From: Usnea hakonensis
Taxonomy: Eukaryota > Ascomycota > Lecanoromycetes > Lecanorales > Parmeliaceae
Assembly (NCBI GenBank): GCA_013423325.1
Contig: BLJB01000043.1
Location: 248,001-312,000 of the forward strand
Reading direction: 5' to 3'
DNA: 64,000 nt
Of the stretch, positions 23,230 to 35,479 are shown piece by piece. A program made the translations under genes and the position numbers. The notes beneath the pieces were generated by a model that was given only the letters and a program-made list of their open reading frames with translations, did not search any database and was not told the DNA's origin. Position 1 is the first letter of the stretch; each line of letters starts with the position of its first letter.

Positions 23230-23720
23230 ATTGGCATCTGAAAGTATGGATATTTGATCCTGTTGAGCATCGAGTAGCTATCTCTCGAATTTAGTCGAGG
23301 TTGACGTGCTTTATGAAAAAATGAGCATGGAGAAGGGAATTCGAGGCAGACATAAACGAAAGAAGTGTTATGATAACAGAGAATCACGATATTAACAGTG
23401 TTGAAGGGAAGACCCAAGCCGCCAGCAGACTCGAGACAAACGAATGTTTTTCAAGTGGAGGACATTCAGTTATGTCAATTGGCTTCCACCATCCTCATTG
23501 GCTATCTAGACGGCCGCCAACCTTGACGTTATATGAGCGTCCTCGAAGCCACGAGGTTAAATGTTTGCGGCTGGCATCAGTCGCGTCGGCTAAACTACGG
23601 GACTCGCACGCGTCGTGCCTAGCTTAGTCTCTACATCTCAGCACAAGGTCCATGTAAGTCCCAAGCAAGGACAATAGTCAGCGGAAGGAGAGGGTTTCAT
23701 TGGCAGTACTCTTAGCAATA
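23230..23720. promoter_or_regulatory. Divergent promoter between RhoGEF and DCC1
   Basis: The 491-bp gap separates two genes read in opposite directions and must carry both promoters. Apart from AT-rich patches near 23330-23400 no recognised motif was seen. Confidence 0.6.
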
Positions 23721-25046
23721 ATGGCGACTCAAGATGACTCTGGAATACCGTTGGAAATCAGTAACCAACAGCAAAATCTCCGTCTCCTCGAACTGCCTCC
23801 ATCCTTACTTACATTGCTATTATCCAAAGACCCTCCCAAGTACGTCCCAACTCTGAGTGTATACGTTTTACAATTCGAAAATGTCGCTGACACGTTTGAG
23901 AGTCTGTGGCTGAAATCTGCAGAATCTCCAAGTGCGGACGTGGACTCCAAGCAATCTCGACCAAACGCTGTACTGTGCACAGATGACTCTACGTATCAGC
24001 TTCGCCAGGTCCAATCTTCAAATTCGATATTGATTCTGCAGCCATCAGAGAGCCGCAGCAGCGACGACGAAGTTCCCTCTCCCAGCCTATTGGCTATAGC
24101 GCAGTGTAACGCGACACTTGAGCTTATGCCCTCGGATACCGCAGCATCTGTTGCGCTGATTTCACAACTTCTGAGACAAAACCTACCTCTCTACAATGGA
24201 ATAGATACGGACGTGGAACTAGGAACAAATGCTACATTTTCAAGTAGGAGCAAGGCACCTTAAGATCAGACGATATCAACGTTGGATGTTGACCTTGCGC
24301 CTAGGAAAGTACAAGGACAGGATTGCCATACTACAGGATGCTCCCTTTTCGGCACAGGAGTTCAACAACACATGGAAACAATTATGTGCCTTTGAAGTCC
24401 TTGGTCGCGCATGGTTGCCGACACCATCTGCTGTTGCGATGGTTTGGAAATCTATAATGTCGGCAGCCAAAATCACGGGGGTCAATCTTGAAAAGAAGTT
24501 TGACCTCAACTCGGTCGAGGAAATAGTGGGTAATGACGGTTTTCCATTGGCACTGTTCAAGGCGGTTGTAATGAGACTAGTCTCTGATACAGGTTTCGTG
24601 AAGGACGATTGTGAGCACGGAATCCTCGCATGCGCCTTTTTAGACGTCTGACACGGATTTCAAAGGTGTAATGTTGAGTAGAGATAGGACTGTCGAATGG
24701 GTTGGGTGCGTTTGCCTACAAGACCCTGGGGGATTTGAGCAAGCCAACACAGAGGGTATATCGCAATTGGATTTCCTCACACGATGGCACGATCTTTTAC
24801 CGGAGGGCTGGAGAAAGCACGCATCGCTGGATTTGCTCCAGGTACTATGACTAATTATTTCCATTCCGCTGAGTAGCTCTAAAAAAGACGCAGGCTAAAT
24901 TTTCTCACTCCGACCTATCCCAGGAAAAGATCGTCTTCCGTGAGGACATCTATGATCCTACATCTTCGGAACCACTTCCATCAGCGGGTGCCAGTGCTAA
25001 GGCAAGTCGAAAGTGGCACGAGAAGTTCAAGATGGGAAGGAGATAG
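23721..25046 (+). CDS. DCC1: Sister chromatid cohesion protein Dcc1
   Basis: Exons 23721-24243, 24305-24610, 24666-24841 and 24924-25046 give 375 codons plus stop in phase. The N terminus has the Leu-rich start of Dcc1 (Leu-Leu-Glu-Leu-Pro). In the middle is the Thr-Tyr-Gln-Leu-Arg-Gln-Val-Gln-Ser-Ser-Asn-Ser segment, then the Phe-Ser-x-x-Glu/Trp-Lys-x-Leu-Cys-Ala-Phe-Glu region. The end is the winged-helix tail (Trp-His-Glu-Lys-Phe). Dcc1 forms the Ctf18-Dcc1-Ctf8 module of the alternative clamp loader that loads PCNA and supports cohesion. The first ATG is at 23721; upstream codons in frame lack ATG. Introns 1-3 have CTAG, CAAAG and CCCAG acceptors. Confidence 0.93.
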
Positions 25047-25307
25047 AGTGGCAACAGCGGCTTCAATATGTCTCCAGAACACAGCTTTCGATGGAATCGC
25101 ACGTTGTTGAAGAAGACCGCACGACCTTAGCCAATGAGGACTAGATTCCAAAGCAATTTGAGCCATTCGCTATCGTCCAATCGCACACAGAGGAGCCTAC
25201 CTTGTGCCTTAGATATCGCCTTGTAGCCTTTGCATTGGTTCGTGTTGGGGAGCGTATCCCCAAGTATCAAGTACCTAGATATCGCGATATTGTTTATCGA
25301 AAACCTC

Positions 25308-26674
25308 TTAGCACCACCCATACTTTTCGTTGCTAGCCCATTCTACTTTTGTTGAATCTTCTACTTCTCCGTGCCATCTGAGACTGGCAATGCTCTCATC
25401 ATCGCGGTGTATGAGCTTCGTTGATGGCTCAATTTGTCGGGCCGCCAAGATGAGCAATGGAGACCTACGCAAGTGTCGAAGTCAGCATTGCTTCCTTGTA
25501 TTGGAAATTTTTTGCTCCCGAAACTTCCTTCACGACTCGATTCGTTGCATAAAATGAAGTATCAGCTTCAAAATATACGTACGGGTTCCATATCTGAACG
25601 TCCCTCATGTTCCATCTTGCAGCTTCAACCTGCGCTGCATGGAGCACTGCTGCCGCCACATTGATCGTTGCCTGATTAGTGCTTTCTAAGTCTGTGAGAT
25701 CATTCCCAGCCTTCAATTCATGGCGCGCAATAATGTCTTCGCCTTCAATGACAAATCGCAAAATGTTGAGCGTATTACCGGCCTCTGTGTTACCAAAAGT
25801 ACGAGTCCAAATACACCATATTTGGCAGCTGTCTTCGCAATGCGCGTGTGCTCCCTTTACGTTCGGATATCGACCGAGCATCTCCTTTCCCGCGAACTCT
25901 TCTCGGGCATGATGCCATTGCATGGTATTGAGATCTGGTATCAAAGCCACACGAATCTTGTCGTGTGGGACATTTCTTGCCATGCCAGCTCTCAGCAAAC
26001 GCTCATCCAAGCTACAAAGATCCTCAAGATCATCTGTTCGTAAAGATCGGACTCTGGATAATGGATCTTCCTTCTCACTACTTGTAGGCGCTAATGCGAT
26101 GTGGCTTGAGGAGAAAGGTTCCCAACCGAACCTCGAATAGAAATTCTAGATGGAGTCCAGATCAACGTTGGGACCGCGCCTGAAAAATTAGGATCCTAGA
26201 CTTCTTGCCTACCTTGCCTATATCAGAATATAAAACGGTAAAGTCTGTCTTTGTTCCTTGTCCTTGGTTCCAAGTGTCCAGCTTCGTTCCTAGCTCTGCT
26301 ATCATCCTCTGTGCATACCCTCTTCCCCGGTAGTCTGGATTGCAAAAGACGCTCCCTATCCCATGACTGATTGAATCCTCCAACTTTCCAGCTCTTGCAA
26401 CAAGAGCCCGTTTCCGGAACGATTCACAACTTCCAAGTATGGGACGCTTGTTCGGAGGTAAGGTGGTGTCGACCAAAATCCAGAAGGTAATACCGCCGTC
26501 TTTGGTGAAGGATTGATCCTCAAGATATGCTTCGCGCCGAAGGTAGAGGGAAATGGGCATGGCACCACGCCAGGATGCACCGTTCAATTTCCATATCTCT
26601 ATCTTCTCCTCTTGAGTGGGGTGAAGGAGTGCGAGTTGAGGCGATGCGCTTGGGGGAAACTCGGAGGGCGCCAT
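25308..26674 (-). CDS. LYC1: LYC1-like GNAT N-acetyltransferase
   Basis: Exons 26674-26213, 26145-25583 and 25464-25308 total 394 codons with stop. The first exon carries a GNAT fold with the acetyl-CoA loop (Asn-Pro-Asp-Tyr-Arg-Gly-Arg-Gly-Tyr-Ala, about residues 115-124) and the Leu-Tyr-Ser-Asp-Ile-Gly-Lys end of strand 5. The C-terminal part and the ending Asn-Glu-Lys-Tyr-Gly-Trp-Cys match the LYC1 family, named for a Yarrowia lysine N6-acetyltransferase; lysine as substrate here is inferred from the family. The start at 26674 is the first ATG of the frame. It is divergent from the RBR ligase gene. Confidence 0.9.
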
Positions 26675-27506
26675 TGTTAAGAATCTGTAGGACGGGCTGT
26701 ACGTAGTATTCCCATGACTATTTTGGGGGGAATCGGCTCTCTTAAACACCAATGCTGCTCTAAAGTAGGATCATAAGAATGTGACTGGAATATTAGATAG
26801 GAGTACTCCGCATTTCTCACTTGAGACATCCGTTGCAAGCCGCTGTAAACCGACGGCCAAAATAATAAATTACCTTACTCTACGTATTAAATACCTGGCG
26901 GGCGGCAAGGCCACAGCCGTACACTACTATAGCGTGTTGCGGGGAACCAGGATGTTTTCCAGTTCAGTCCCTCGGGCTTACGCTGATGCAGCGACAATAT
27001 CCAGCATATAGATGAGTATCAACTATCATCCTTGTCCAGCACCCCGTTCGAGCAGTACAGTCGATGAGAGTAAGGGCTCGGAAAGGCCGCTGAATCTTTG
27101 CTCAATCTCCGCTTGATTTGACCTCCACCGAGAAGCTTGAGGCGCCTTCCGAGGCTTGCTCACTTTCTTATCTTCATCCGCTACTACCTTTAGTTGGGCA
27201 ATATTCATACAATTCAATTTGTGCTGTCCGAGAGACATTCAGTCACTATCTACAGCTACGTCTTTACGTATGCAATGTTTTGAATGGCCGTTGAATTTTC
27301 CTTCTATGTGTTAAGGCTCATCCATTCTGTACCCTGGATCTCTCAACCAGAAAATTGCTTTGACGACACCTTCAACGCACTATGGCTATCTCGCTATAAA
27401 TGGATTCTGTATCACTCCTCACTTCGCTTCCTTCCACCACCACCCGATAATTTCCTGTACCCTTGCTGTGAATGCTACTGTGGTCCACAACCGCATCCTA
27501 TGACTG
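26675..27506. other. Divergent intergenic region between LYC1-like and RBR genes
   Basis: About 830 bp with both promoters. An overlapping short upstream frame (ATG at about 27500, stop at 27524-27526) overlaps the RBR start codon out of frame and may temper its translation. No further gene is convincing. Confidence 0.5.
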
Positions 27507-30338
27507 ATGGATCGTCATCCTCCTAGAGACGTGATCGACCTTGATTCGGAAGATGACTTCGATCTAAAAGAGGACAGTGATAACTCCTTCTTTGATCTTT
27601 ATCTTAACGAGGAAGTGTCCGGCGTTCACATCTCTCCCGTGCCTGGCGGAACTCCAGCCCCGTCTGCCAGCTTACCTCCCACCACTGTCTCCCCATACAA
27701 TACTTGCCTTGCCGAGATACTTGAGGTGTTTCCTGACATCTCGAGGGAGCACGTCCAGTCACTCTACGATAAGTTGAACCACGAGAACGATCCATATGCC
27801 CAAACAGCAGCGCAAGTTCTGATTGAAAAGATTCTGGATGGTGGAAATTACCCCAGGGAGAAAGACAGGATCAAGGAGTTGAAGCGGAAGAGAAGTGATC
27901 GGAATAGTGATCAGGAGGAAGCAGCCCGCTGGAAGTTCGCGGATTTGAGGGATAATGCTTTGGAATATAGCAAGGTTGCGTGAGTATCCCCTCACTCTTT
28001 TGGCTCACTCAGCCAGGTTGGCTCCCGTCCTGCTACATTTAGAAACAAGTACCCAAGTCTTGATACTGTGACGTGTATTGGCAGCTTCCCACTACTAACA
28101 GGCCGCCATGCAGAAAGGTTGCCCTACAGGAAGCATTCGAATACGTTCCCACCAAATTCATCAACGAGAAGTTCAAGGAACACGGCCATTACTATGGTAC
28201 GTTCTTTGCTCTCCTAGAAGCGGAACGATCCTTGAACCCGCCATTTGTCAAATTAAAAGCTCGCCGTGTTACCTCCGGAAGGACCTCGGGTGCGATGATG
28301 ATCGAATTGCGCGCAGAAGGCTTCGAGTTTGAGGAGTTGAAGATGGAAATTGACTCGGCACAGCAGCGGAGGAAAAGAGAAGAGGGTACGCTACACGAAA
28401 TCACAATCCAGATATGAAAGTCCTAGAGTTGCTGACCACTTGTAGACAAAATAAATGCAGCCAAAGAGGAGAAAAGGATACAAGAGGTAAAGGACCAAGA
28501 GTATCGTGCAAAAGGGGAAGTTATGGACTGTGGATGCTGTTTCGACACGGTTACTGTCTTTAGGATTACCCATTGCAACGGGGAAGAGCCCCATTTCTTC
28601 TGTTTCGATTGCGCTCGGCAAAATGCAAATACTGACATTGGGAATTCACGCTACGCGCTCAGGTGCATGGATGGGAGTGGATGTACGGCCACTTTCGGTC
28701 GACAAGAGAGAAAACGCTTCCTCGATGACAGGGTCATTGAAAAACTGGAGCGTCTACAGCAGCAGGACGAGATACGATTAGCTGACTTGCACAATCTCTG
28801 TACTTGTCCATTCTGTGATTTTGCAGCTATATGCCCATCAATCGAAGAAGACCGGGAGTTTCGGTGCCACAATCCAGACTGTGAAGAAGTATATCCCCTC
28901 TTTCAAAGGAATCCTCGTGATTGGTCTCTAAGGCTAACATCTATTCTCACAGGTGTCCTGCCGCCTTTGCAAAGCCAAATCACACATACCTTTGTCCTGC
29001 GACGAGTTTAAAAAGGAAAATGGCGTCAGTGAGCGCCGTATCATTGAAGAGGCTAGAACAGAAGCTTTGATCAGAACGTGTGGGAAATGCAAGGTCCGAA
29101 TTCTTAAAGAAGATGGTTGCAATAAAGTCATCTGTACCAAATGTTACGCCGTGCTCTGCGATTACTGTGGGAAAGACATCACAAAGCAAATGTATAACCA
29201 CTTTGATGGCCAGGGACGAGCTCCTCCAGGTGTAAACACAGACGATAAGACTGGTAAATGCCCGCTTTATGACGAGTCCCACAAGAGAAAGGATCTGCAA
29301 GTCGACAAGGCCGAGAAGGAAGCGATGGCAAAGGTTCGCGCGGAACATCCGGATTTATCTGAGGAAGACCTCAAAATAAAATTTGCGAAAGAAGTACAAT
29401 CTTCAAGTAATCGACACTCAGCCGATCATCTACCTCCTTTACATTTTCCACCACCTCATAACCACTATCGCCACCATGGACCCGGAATAGGGGAGGCCGC
29501 TATCGCTGCACTACAGAACAGAGAGCCGGGCGCAGCGCTTGACGCTATGTTTGATGGCGTTGGGAACATGCTAGATGGTATTAGGGGAGTCGCTCCTCGT
29601 GCTGTGCAGCAGGCAAGAGAGCAAGGGCGTCACAACAGGGAATCCATTAACGACCGAATGGATCAATACGCAATTCAACAGCACATGCAGCATCAACAGG
29701 GTGTAGCGCTGAGACAGCATCAACAAGGTGTAGCGCGGAGACAGTATCAACAACAGGAGGCTGCTCATTTAGCTCAACAGCAATTTGCGCTGCTTCAGCG
29801 AGAGGCTCAACGGGAGGACTTACATAGGCATTATGGACAGGCTCGTCAAACGGTCGGACACAATCAACCCCCTCAAAAGCAGAAAGCGCGCATGACCCCT
29901 ATGAATGATCCTATACTACAGCAATTCGTGGACGGTCCTCAGGCAGCGGATGTTTTAAGAACAAGACAGAACGACCAGTCATTTGGAAAGAATGTGGGGA
30001 TTCAAAATTTGGATGGTTTACTAGCCAGAAGACCCTCCAACGGGGGTCGTCACGTGGAACACCATTTACATGGTCATGGTGGGACGATAGACCTCACATC
30101 ACCAACACAGAGACGGGAAAACAATGAGTCACGAAGTCAACGTTCTGCGGAACTCAGCGCTGGACGCACTGCGGAACGCATCGCAGAAGGGGGTGCATAT
30201 GATATAGATCCATTCAGACTAGATCTCCTACCACGAATGCCGGGCGAATATCCACGAGCGCCGAGGAGACGAAATGCCGTGGGGCCTGGAGTTTTCAATC
30301 CCTGGCTCGCTCAAGCAGATGATCAGGCTTACCTTTAG
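27507..30338 (+). CDS. RBR-type E3 ubiquitin ligase (RNF216/TRIAD3-like)
   Basis: Exons 27507-27979, 28114-28385, 28446-28888 and 28953-30338 give 857 residues. Exon 2 could also begin at 28102, still in frame. A long acidic N-terminal part is followed by RING1 (from about residue 277, Cys-Gly-Cys-Cys), an in-between-RING domain, and RING2 with the Asp-Gly-Cys-Asn-Lys-Val motif. The Cys near residue 452 of that motif is the expected ubiquitin-accepting residue. The layout resembles human RNF216. After RING2 lies a His/Gln-rich low-complexity tract with a visible internal duplication (about 29680-29760). The protein should pass ubiquitin from an E2 through its RING2 cysteine to targets that cannot be named from sequence. 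Confidence 0.9.
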
Positions 30339-31222
30339 GACGGCTAGTCTATAACGGCCCAGTGACACAACGCCATTCACCCGAGAGCCATCCCTAAATA
30401 CCCACGGGCTCCTTGATCACTCGAATTTGAAAGGCTCTTTACACCTGTTATTTGGAATTCTTACACGGCGGATTGCTCTTCAAGTTTCAATCATCATTCA
30501 CGATGGCACTGCATACTCGGCGTCACGGTTCTTGTTCCTACCCAGCAGCAACGGGAATTCCTTTTTGTGGGTGCTGCAATGACTGACGGGTGCGTCCACG
30601 GCGTGTTGGGAAGCTTCCATGGTCGTATAAGTTTTCTCGATTAGCACAGGCGTTGGGCGCGCACTCTCGTATTCAAGCATAGGGCATGACTGATTCATTG
30701 TTCAGCCTATGGACATCACCTTACTTAGATAGACTACCCACTTTCTATAGGTTGCTCGATCTGATGCTGCTGTTTTATGATAGTAATTACTCCGTCAGAT
30801 GCTGACGCACTGAGAAAATTGAATGTTTTCGGTACGTGTGATAACCGCTTTGACCATAATCTCAAAACAATAGCACAGCAGCCTTGTGTGATCTCACTTC
30901 GGGATTGTACTACTGACGCTTCTCCTATCATAAGTGACGGGTACGTATTGACTAGCAGAATGACGATTTTTAGCGCTTTTAGAAAGGTTGGGTCTGGAGA
31001 CGAGGATGCAGGAGAGTAAGGATGAAGAGTGCACATACGATAAAGTATGGGCGATGTATGGGGTGGACAGGTATGATTTTCATCTCCATGACAGGTCGAA
31101 TGCAAGAAGAAGAGGAGGAAAAGTGCAACACAGAGGACGTAAGCACGCAAGGAGCTCTGAGTCCACTTCACAGGTTGTCTGATACTTATGATTCTACATC
31201 CATCTGCAAAGACAATTCAGTC
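30339..31222. other. Intergenic between convergent genes, nothing recognised
   Basis: The RBR and CnxE genes converge here. The longest open frame (minus strand, ending 30734) has a hydrophobic start but begins at GTG and lacks other support. No gene is called. Confidence 0.55.
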
Positions 31223-33499
31223 TCACAAGCCTCCCAACGCACCCATCATCAAAGCCTCAACCATCTCACCTTTCCCAATCACCAATTCCCTCGCAGGCAA
31301 ACACAGCAGTCCATTCGCTCGTCTCAGACTCGTGACTTTAGAGCTGCGCTGTCCTCCCGTGCTAGTAGCATGTAGCAGCCCATCACTCCTAGCCGTCAAG
31401 ACCACTCGATGGTACTCCGAACGTTTAGGATCGCACTTGATGTCCTCATCCATCACCACCTTCACCCTCGGCAGCCCGTGGGGTGCTTCTTTACCGCTGG
31501 AGTAATGCAGCGATGGGAGGACGAACAGGTGAGACGTCACGAGTGCGGATGCGGGATTGCCGGGTAGGCTGAAGATGAGTTTGGTGGTGGGGTTGCCGGC
31601 GGTGTCTTTGAGAGGCACGGTGGCGAACGTGCTGGGTTTCCCGGGCTTCATGGACACGCGACCGAAGTGGATGGTGCCGCCGAGGGAGCGCTCGATGGTC
31701 GGTTTTAGGAGGTCCAGTTCGCCCATGGAGACTCCGCCCGAGGTCACGATGACGTCTACGGTGCGGAAAGCGCTTCGTAGGTGCTCTTCAAGAGAGCCAG
31801 ATCTGGGAAAGTTGGCGGGAGGGATTGGAAAGTATGGGGGTGAGTGACTTACTTGTCTTTGGCAATGCCCAAATCTAGTACCTGAAAACCCCAGCCTTTT
31901 ATAGCGGCCATTAGTGTTGGACGATTGCAATCTCGCACTTCTCCGAGCTGCAGAGGGTCTTGTCTATCGTGGGGTACGATTTCGTCCCCTGTACTGAGTA
32001 CGCCGATGATGGGCTTCTTGTAAGCTGTAACGACTGCTCTTCCTACAGAGGCGAGCAAACCTAGCTCACCACCCACGGCAGTGATCTCTTCGCCTTTTCT
32101 GAGTACAACTGCTCCGGCTTTTATGTCACTGCCGATCTCCCGTATGTTCTCATCTGCTTTGACTTGATCTGTGAGTATCTCAATCACTTTCTCTTCTCTG
32201 CCGTCGCTAGTCATACTCCTTATGACAGTGTCTTCGACCATGACTACTGAATTCGCGCCAGGGGGAAGAGGAGCGCCGGTGGTTATCCTGGCTACTTGCC
32301 CACGGTGAAGGGTCGGTATCTCTCCTCGTTGGGCATGTGCGACGGCAGAAACTGGAAATACACCCTTCGTACTGGGTCCATCTTTGGAGACGATGACGGC
32401 GTAGCCATCGACTATGCTTGCTCGATACGCGGGTACTGCTTCGCTAGCTTCAACGTCTTCGGCAAGGATGTGGCCTACCAAACGACCATCCACTGGCATT
32501 TTGACAGGCTCTGGTAAAGGAGAATTCTCTATGATCGCCTTGATCGCGCTTTCGACGGAAAGCATTGGATACGGTGATTCGCGATGCCGGCTGCTAGGAC
32601 CTGCTCCAGGATCGTTCGAGATAGGTCTATCTTCGGGACGAGTGTGTGCTTTTGGCATGACATGGTTGCCGTGGCTGTGATTGTGACCATGTACACTACT
32701 GTGGTTATGGTCATGTTGGTTCTGCTTCCGTTCTTTGCTGCCGCTGACTCCTGCGTCTTCTTCGAGCTTCTTTGTGCCTCCTGCGTGGAGACTTCTCGAG
32801 TCACCACCGGCGGCCTGCAAACAAGCGTGCGGCAGTAGTTTAAGAACAGCCTGTAGATTCTCTTTGGCACCCTTTGGTGAACCAGGAAGAGTGATGATCA
32901 ATGTCTTATTCCGAACCCCTGCAACAGGTCTTGACATAAGGGCGACTGCAGGTACCAAATTCAGTACAAACACCGACAAACAGCTCAATGATGTGTCAAA
33001 AATATTCACATCATGTACTTAGGGGCAGCATATGATTTTGACCGCTACTCAGATCCAGTGTAGACAATTTTTGGTGACTTGAATATACACTTACAAGGAG
33101 TGACTTCGAGTGATGCTGCCAACATGCCATGTCTGGTACAATCAGACTTGCTATTCATTTACCAACTCAGATTCACTTGATGACTTACACGAGGCCCGGT
33201 GCATGTTTGTGTATCAAGGGGCTAATGGCCTCAGGCGTACTGTCCTTGACTGCGAAGCCAGTGCCACCCGTTGTAATCAGAAGGTTGACATAGTCTTCTC
33301 GATCACAAGACAAGCTTACTTCCTTCTGAATCTGTAGGATATCATCGGGAACGATTTTTCTGTTGGCAACGGTCCATTGATCATTGCCTTCATCGGCGAA
33401 AACATTGGAGAGAGTGTCTCCGGCTTTGTCAGTTGACGGGTCGTGGGACGCAGTGTCTGATACGATGAGTATTGTGGCTTTCAATCTCGCCTTGTCCAT
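31223..33499 (-). CDS. cnxE: Gephyrin/CnxE-type molybdenum cofactor synthesis protein (MogA-MoeA fusion)
   Basis: Exons 33499-33189, 33132-33095 (38 nt), 32945-31853 and 31802-31223 sum to 674 codons with stop. The N-terminal MogA-like domain (about 1-165) has the Thr-Thr-Gly-Gly-Thr-Gly motif and should adenylylate molybdopterin. The C-terminal MoeA-like domain (about 235-673) has Val-Asp-Gly-Tyr-Ala-Val and Ser-Thr-Gly-Asp-Glu-Ile-Val motifs and inserts molybdate. The MogA-first order is that of gephyrin and Aspergillus CnxE, and it serves nitrate reductase and other Mo enzymes. The linker (about 165-235) has a striking His/Asn-rich run that could bind metal. Confidence 0.95.
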
Positions 33500-34640
33500 C
33501 GTGGCAGTGTTAATGTGCGTTACTGGGACCCATTCCTAATAGGACACTTAAATACATGTTGAAAAAAAAGGATCAAAGTCAAGTGGATGTATAGAGCTAT
33601 TTGAGGTTATGTGGTAGAACATGGTCTGGGCTAAATGTTTTCAACTAGTATAAGTGATGTTGTCGTAGGAAGGTGAGAAATATGACTATCTTGATTACTA
33701 CACTCTACGATAACAGTGTTCCTATGTATATCTGACTCCAAGAAGCCCTGAGGACGAGTCAAACCCTCAAGAGGCCTACTAATAATGCCTTGCCACAGGC
33801 CCACAGACCACGTATATAAAGATAGGATGTGTAACACTTCCGTCTGTCTCCTCTACTGAATATTTGAAAGCCTGATGCTCGTCACGACAAGAGGAATCCA
33901 ATGATGAGTCCATTCAGAGGTAAAACACAATGTGTCTCGAAAAGGTCAGGACCTAGGCTTTCTGCCATAAGAAACGGACTGATCTGTTGCTGCATTCGCA
34001 TCTATCATTCCAGCGTAGCAAGTCATTGCATCGCAATGGTGTAGCGAATTGCCTGAAAGTATTTGGCCAGGGCCAAACACGCCGAAAGTCAGGCCTATCC
34101 AGTATAGTATTCCTGTTTAAACAGATAGCTTTTCATTCAAGCATGGCGGTTTTCTCGAGGTATTACCCCGTCCCCATGTCCCTGTATTGGCTATATTGAG
34201 ACCCACAGGGACTGGCACCTTACTTGCCTATGCGGACTACCATGTTCTCAATGGAAGCGCTGTTCGATGACTGCTGCTATGTGATGCTCTTGGCTGGTTA
34301 TCAGAGGAACGAAATTTTGCAATACATAGTCATTGTCGATGTGTGCCTTGGTGACATTGACCTCTGAGATGGCTGATCGGAAGTAGCGCTGTACACAGAG
34401 ATGAAAAAGCTAGAGGACGAAAGGTAGTCGTAGTAGGTGAAACAATTAAGTAGAGTCGTTAATCGTCGCGAAAGATTTATGGGCGTGGGGACGTTTCATA
34501 CATATACTACGGCAGCCGACATGTCGTTTTAGCAATTTTAGTCCCGCTTGGCGCCTAGTGACTCAAATGAGATAAATTCATTTTCCTCATATTGTCTTCT
34601 TCCTTTCCTCCAATCACTCTGGTCATAGAAAGCCGAGACC
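33500..34640. other. Intergenic, nothing recognised
   Basis: About 1.1 kb between the divergently oriented CnxE and TFIIA gamma genes. It must contain both promoters. No coding frame or RNA gene was recognised. Confidence 0.55.
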
Positions 34641-35099
34641 ATGGCCAGCGCCGCCAACTCATACTATGAGCTCTACCGCGGTAGCAGGTACTGTCTGGCT
34701 ACGAGACTTACGACTACAGAGACACTAACAGCAACCCTTCCACAGCATCGGCATGTCACTCATTGACACCCTAGACGACCTGGTCCACTCAGGTCGCATC
34801 GAACCTCAAACCGCCATGAAAGTCATCGCCACCTTTGACAAATCCATCACCGAAGTGTTGGCGGATAAAGTCAAGGCGCGCATGAACTTCAAGGTAGCAG
34901 CGCCTGCTGCTGTTGCATAGAGATGCCTGGGCTAATGGGAGATTGTACAAAGGGTCATCTGGACACCTACCGCTTCTGCGACGAAGTCTGGACGTTCCTC
35001 ATCAAGGATGTCAACTTCAAGCTCGACAACCAGAACAATGTCACGGCGGAGAAGATCAAGATTGTGAGCTGCAATTCGAAGAAGCCGGGGGAGCAGTAG
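34641..35099 (+). CDS. TOA2: Transcription factor IIA gamma (small) subunit
   Basis: Exons 34641-34687, 34746-34893 and 34953-35099 give 113 residues, the normal size for the family. The Tyr-Tyr-Glu-Leu-Tyr-Arg start, the Leu-x-Asp-Thr-Leu-Asp-Asp-Leu helix and the C-terminal beta-barrel half with Asp-Glu-Val-Trp-Thr-Phe are all present. TFIIA gamma pairs with TFIIA alpha/beta and stabilises TBP on TATA DNA. The product corresponds to yeast Toa2. Confidence 0.96.
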
Positions 35100-35479
35100 G
35101 CTGGGATGCGGGAAAGGGATATGCAATGGTCTTATTTCCCGGGCTCTACGATTGCACATGAGACATGGCACTGGTACTGCATTGATATGGCGTTGGAGGG
35201 TATCTGAGCTCATGCATCATCCATTTGGCGTTGAGAGTATTGGAAAATACCCAGATTGCAGAATGCATTTCACAGCTGCATACGGCTGCGTCTGCAGCTT
35301 TATATAGATACAATTGTTCCCACGGAATCTTCATCACCCCCGTTGCTCAAATCACAATCTCCCTCCTCTCCCATCTTTCTCGTACCGTCAAAAAAGCCAC
35401 TACACATTTCCACCCACTCACCTCCCGAACCCTGCAGAACTCTACTCACATCAAGCGCTAATCGCCCTCGGACCCACCC
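35100..35479. other. Short intergenic gap
   Basis: Carries the TFIIA gamma 3' end and the promoter of the TMEM42-like gene, with pyrimidine-rich patches at 35350-35430. Nothing else was seen. Confidence 0.5.

Noticed and set aside
27026..27238. Small minus-strand ORF rich in Lys and Arg
   Set aside because: No conserved motif or splice partner; it sits in the divergent promoter region of two good genes.
30734..31171. 145-codon minus-strand frame with a hydrophobic start
   Set aside because: It begins at GTG, not ATG, has no conserved feature, and lies between two convergent genes; likely chance.
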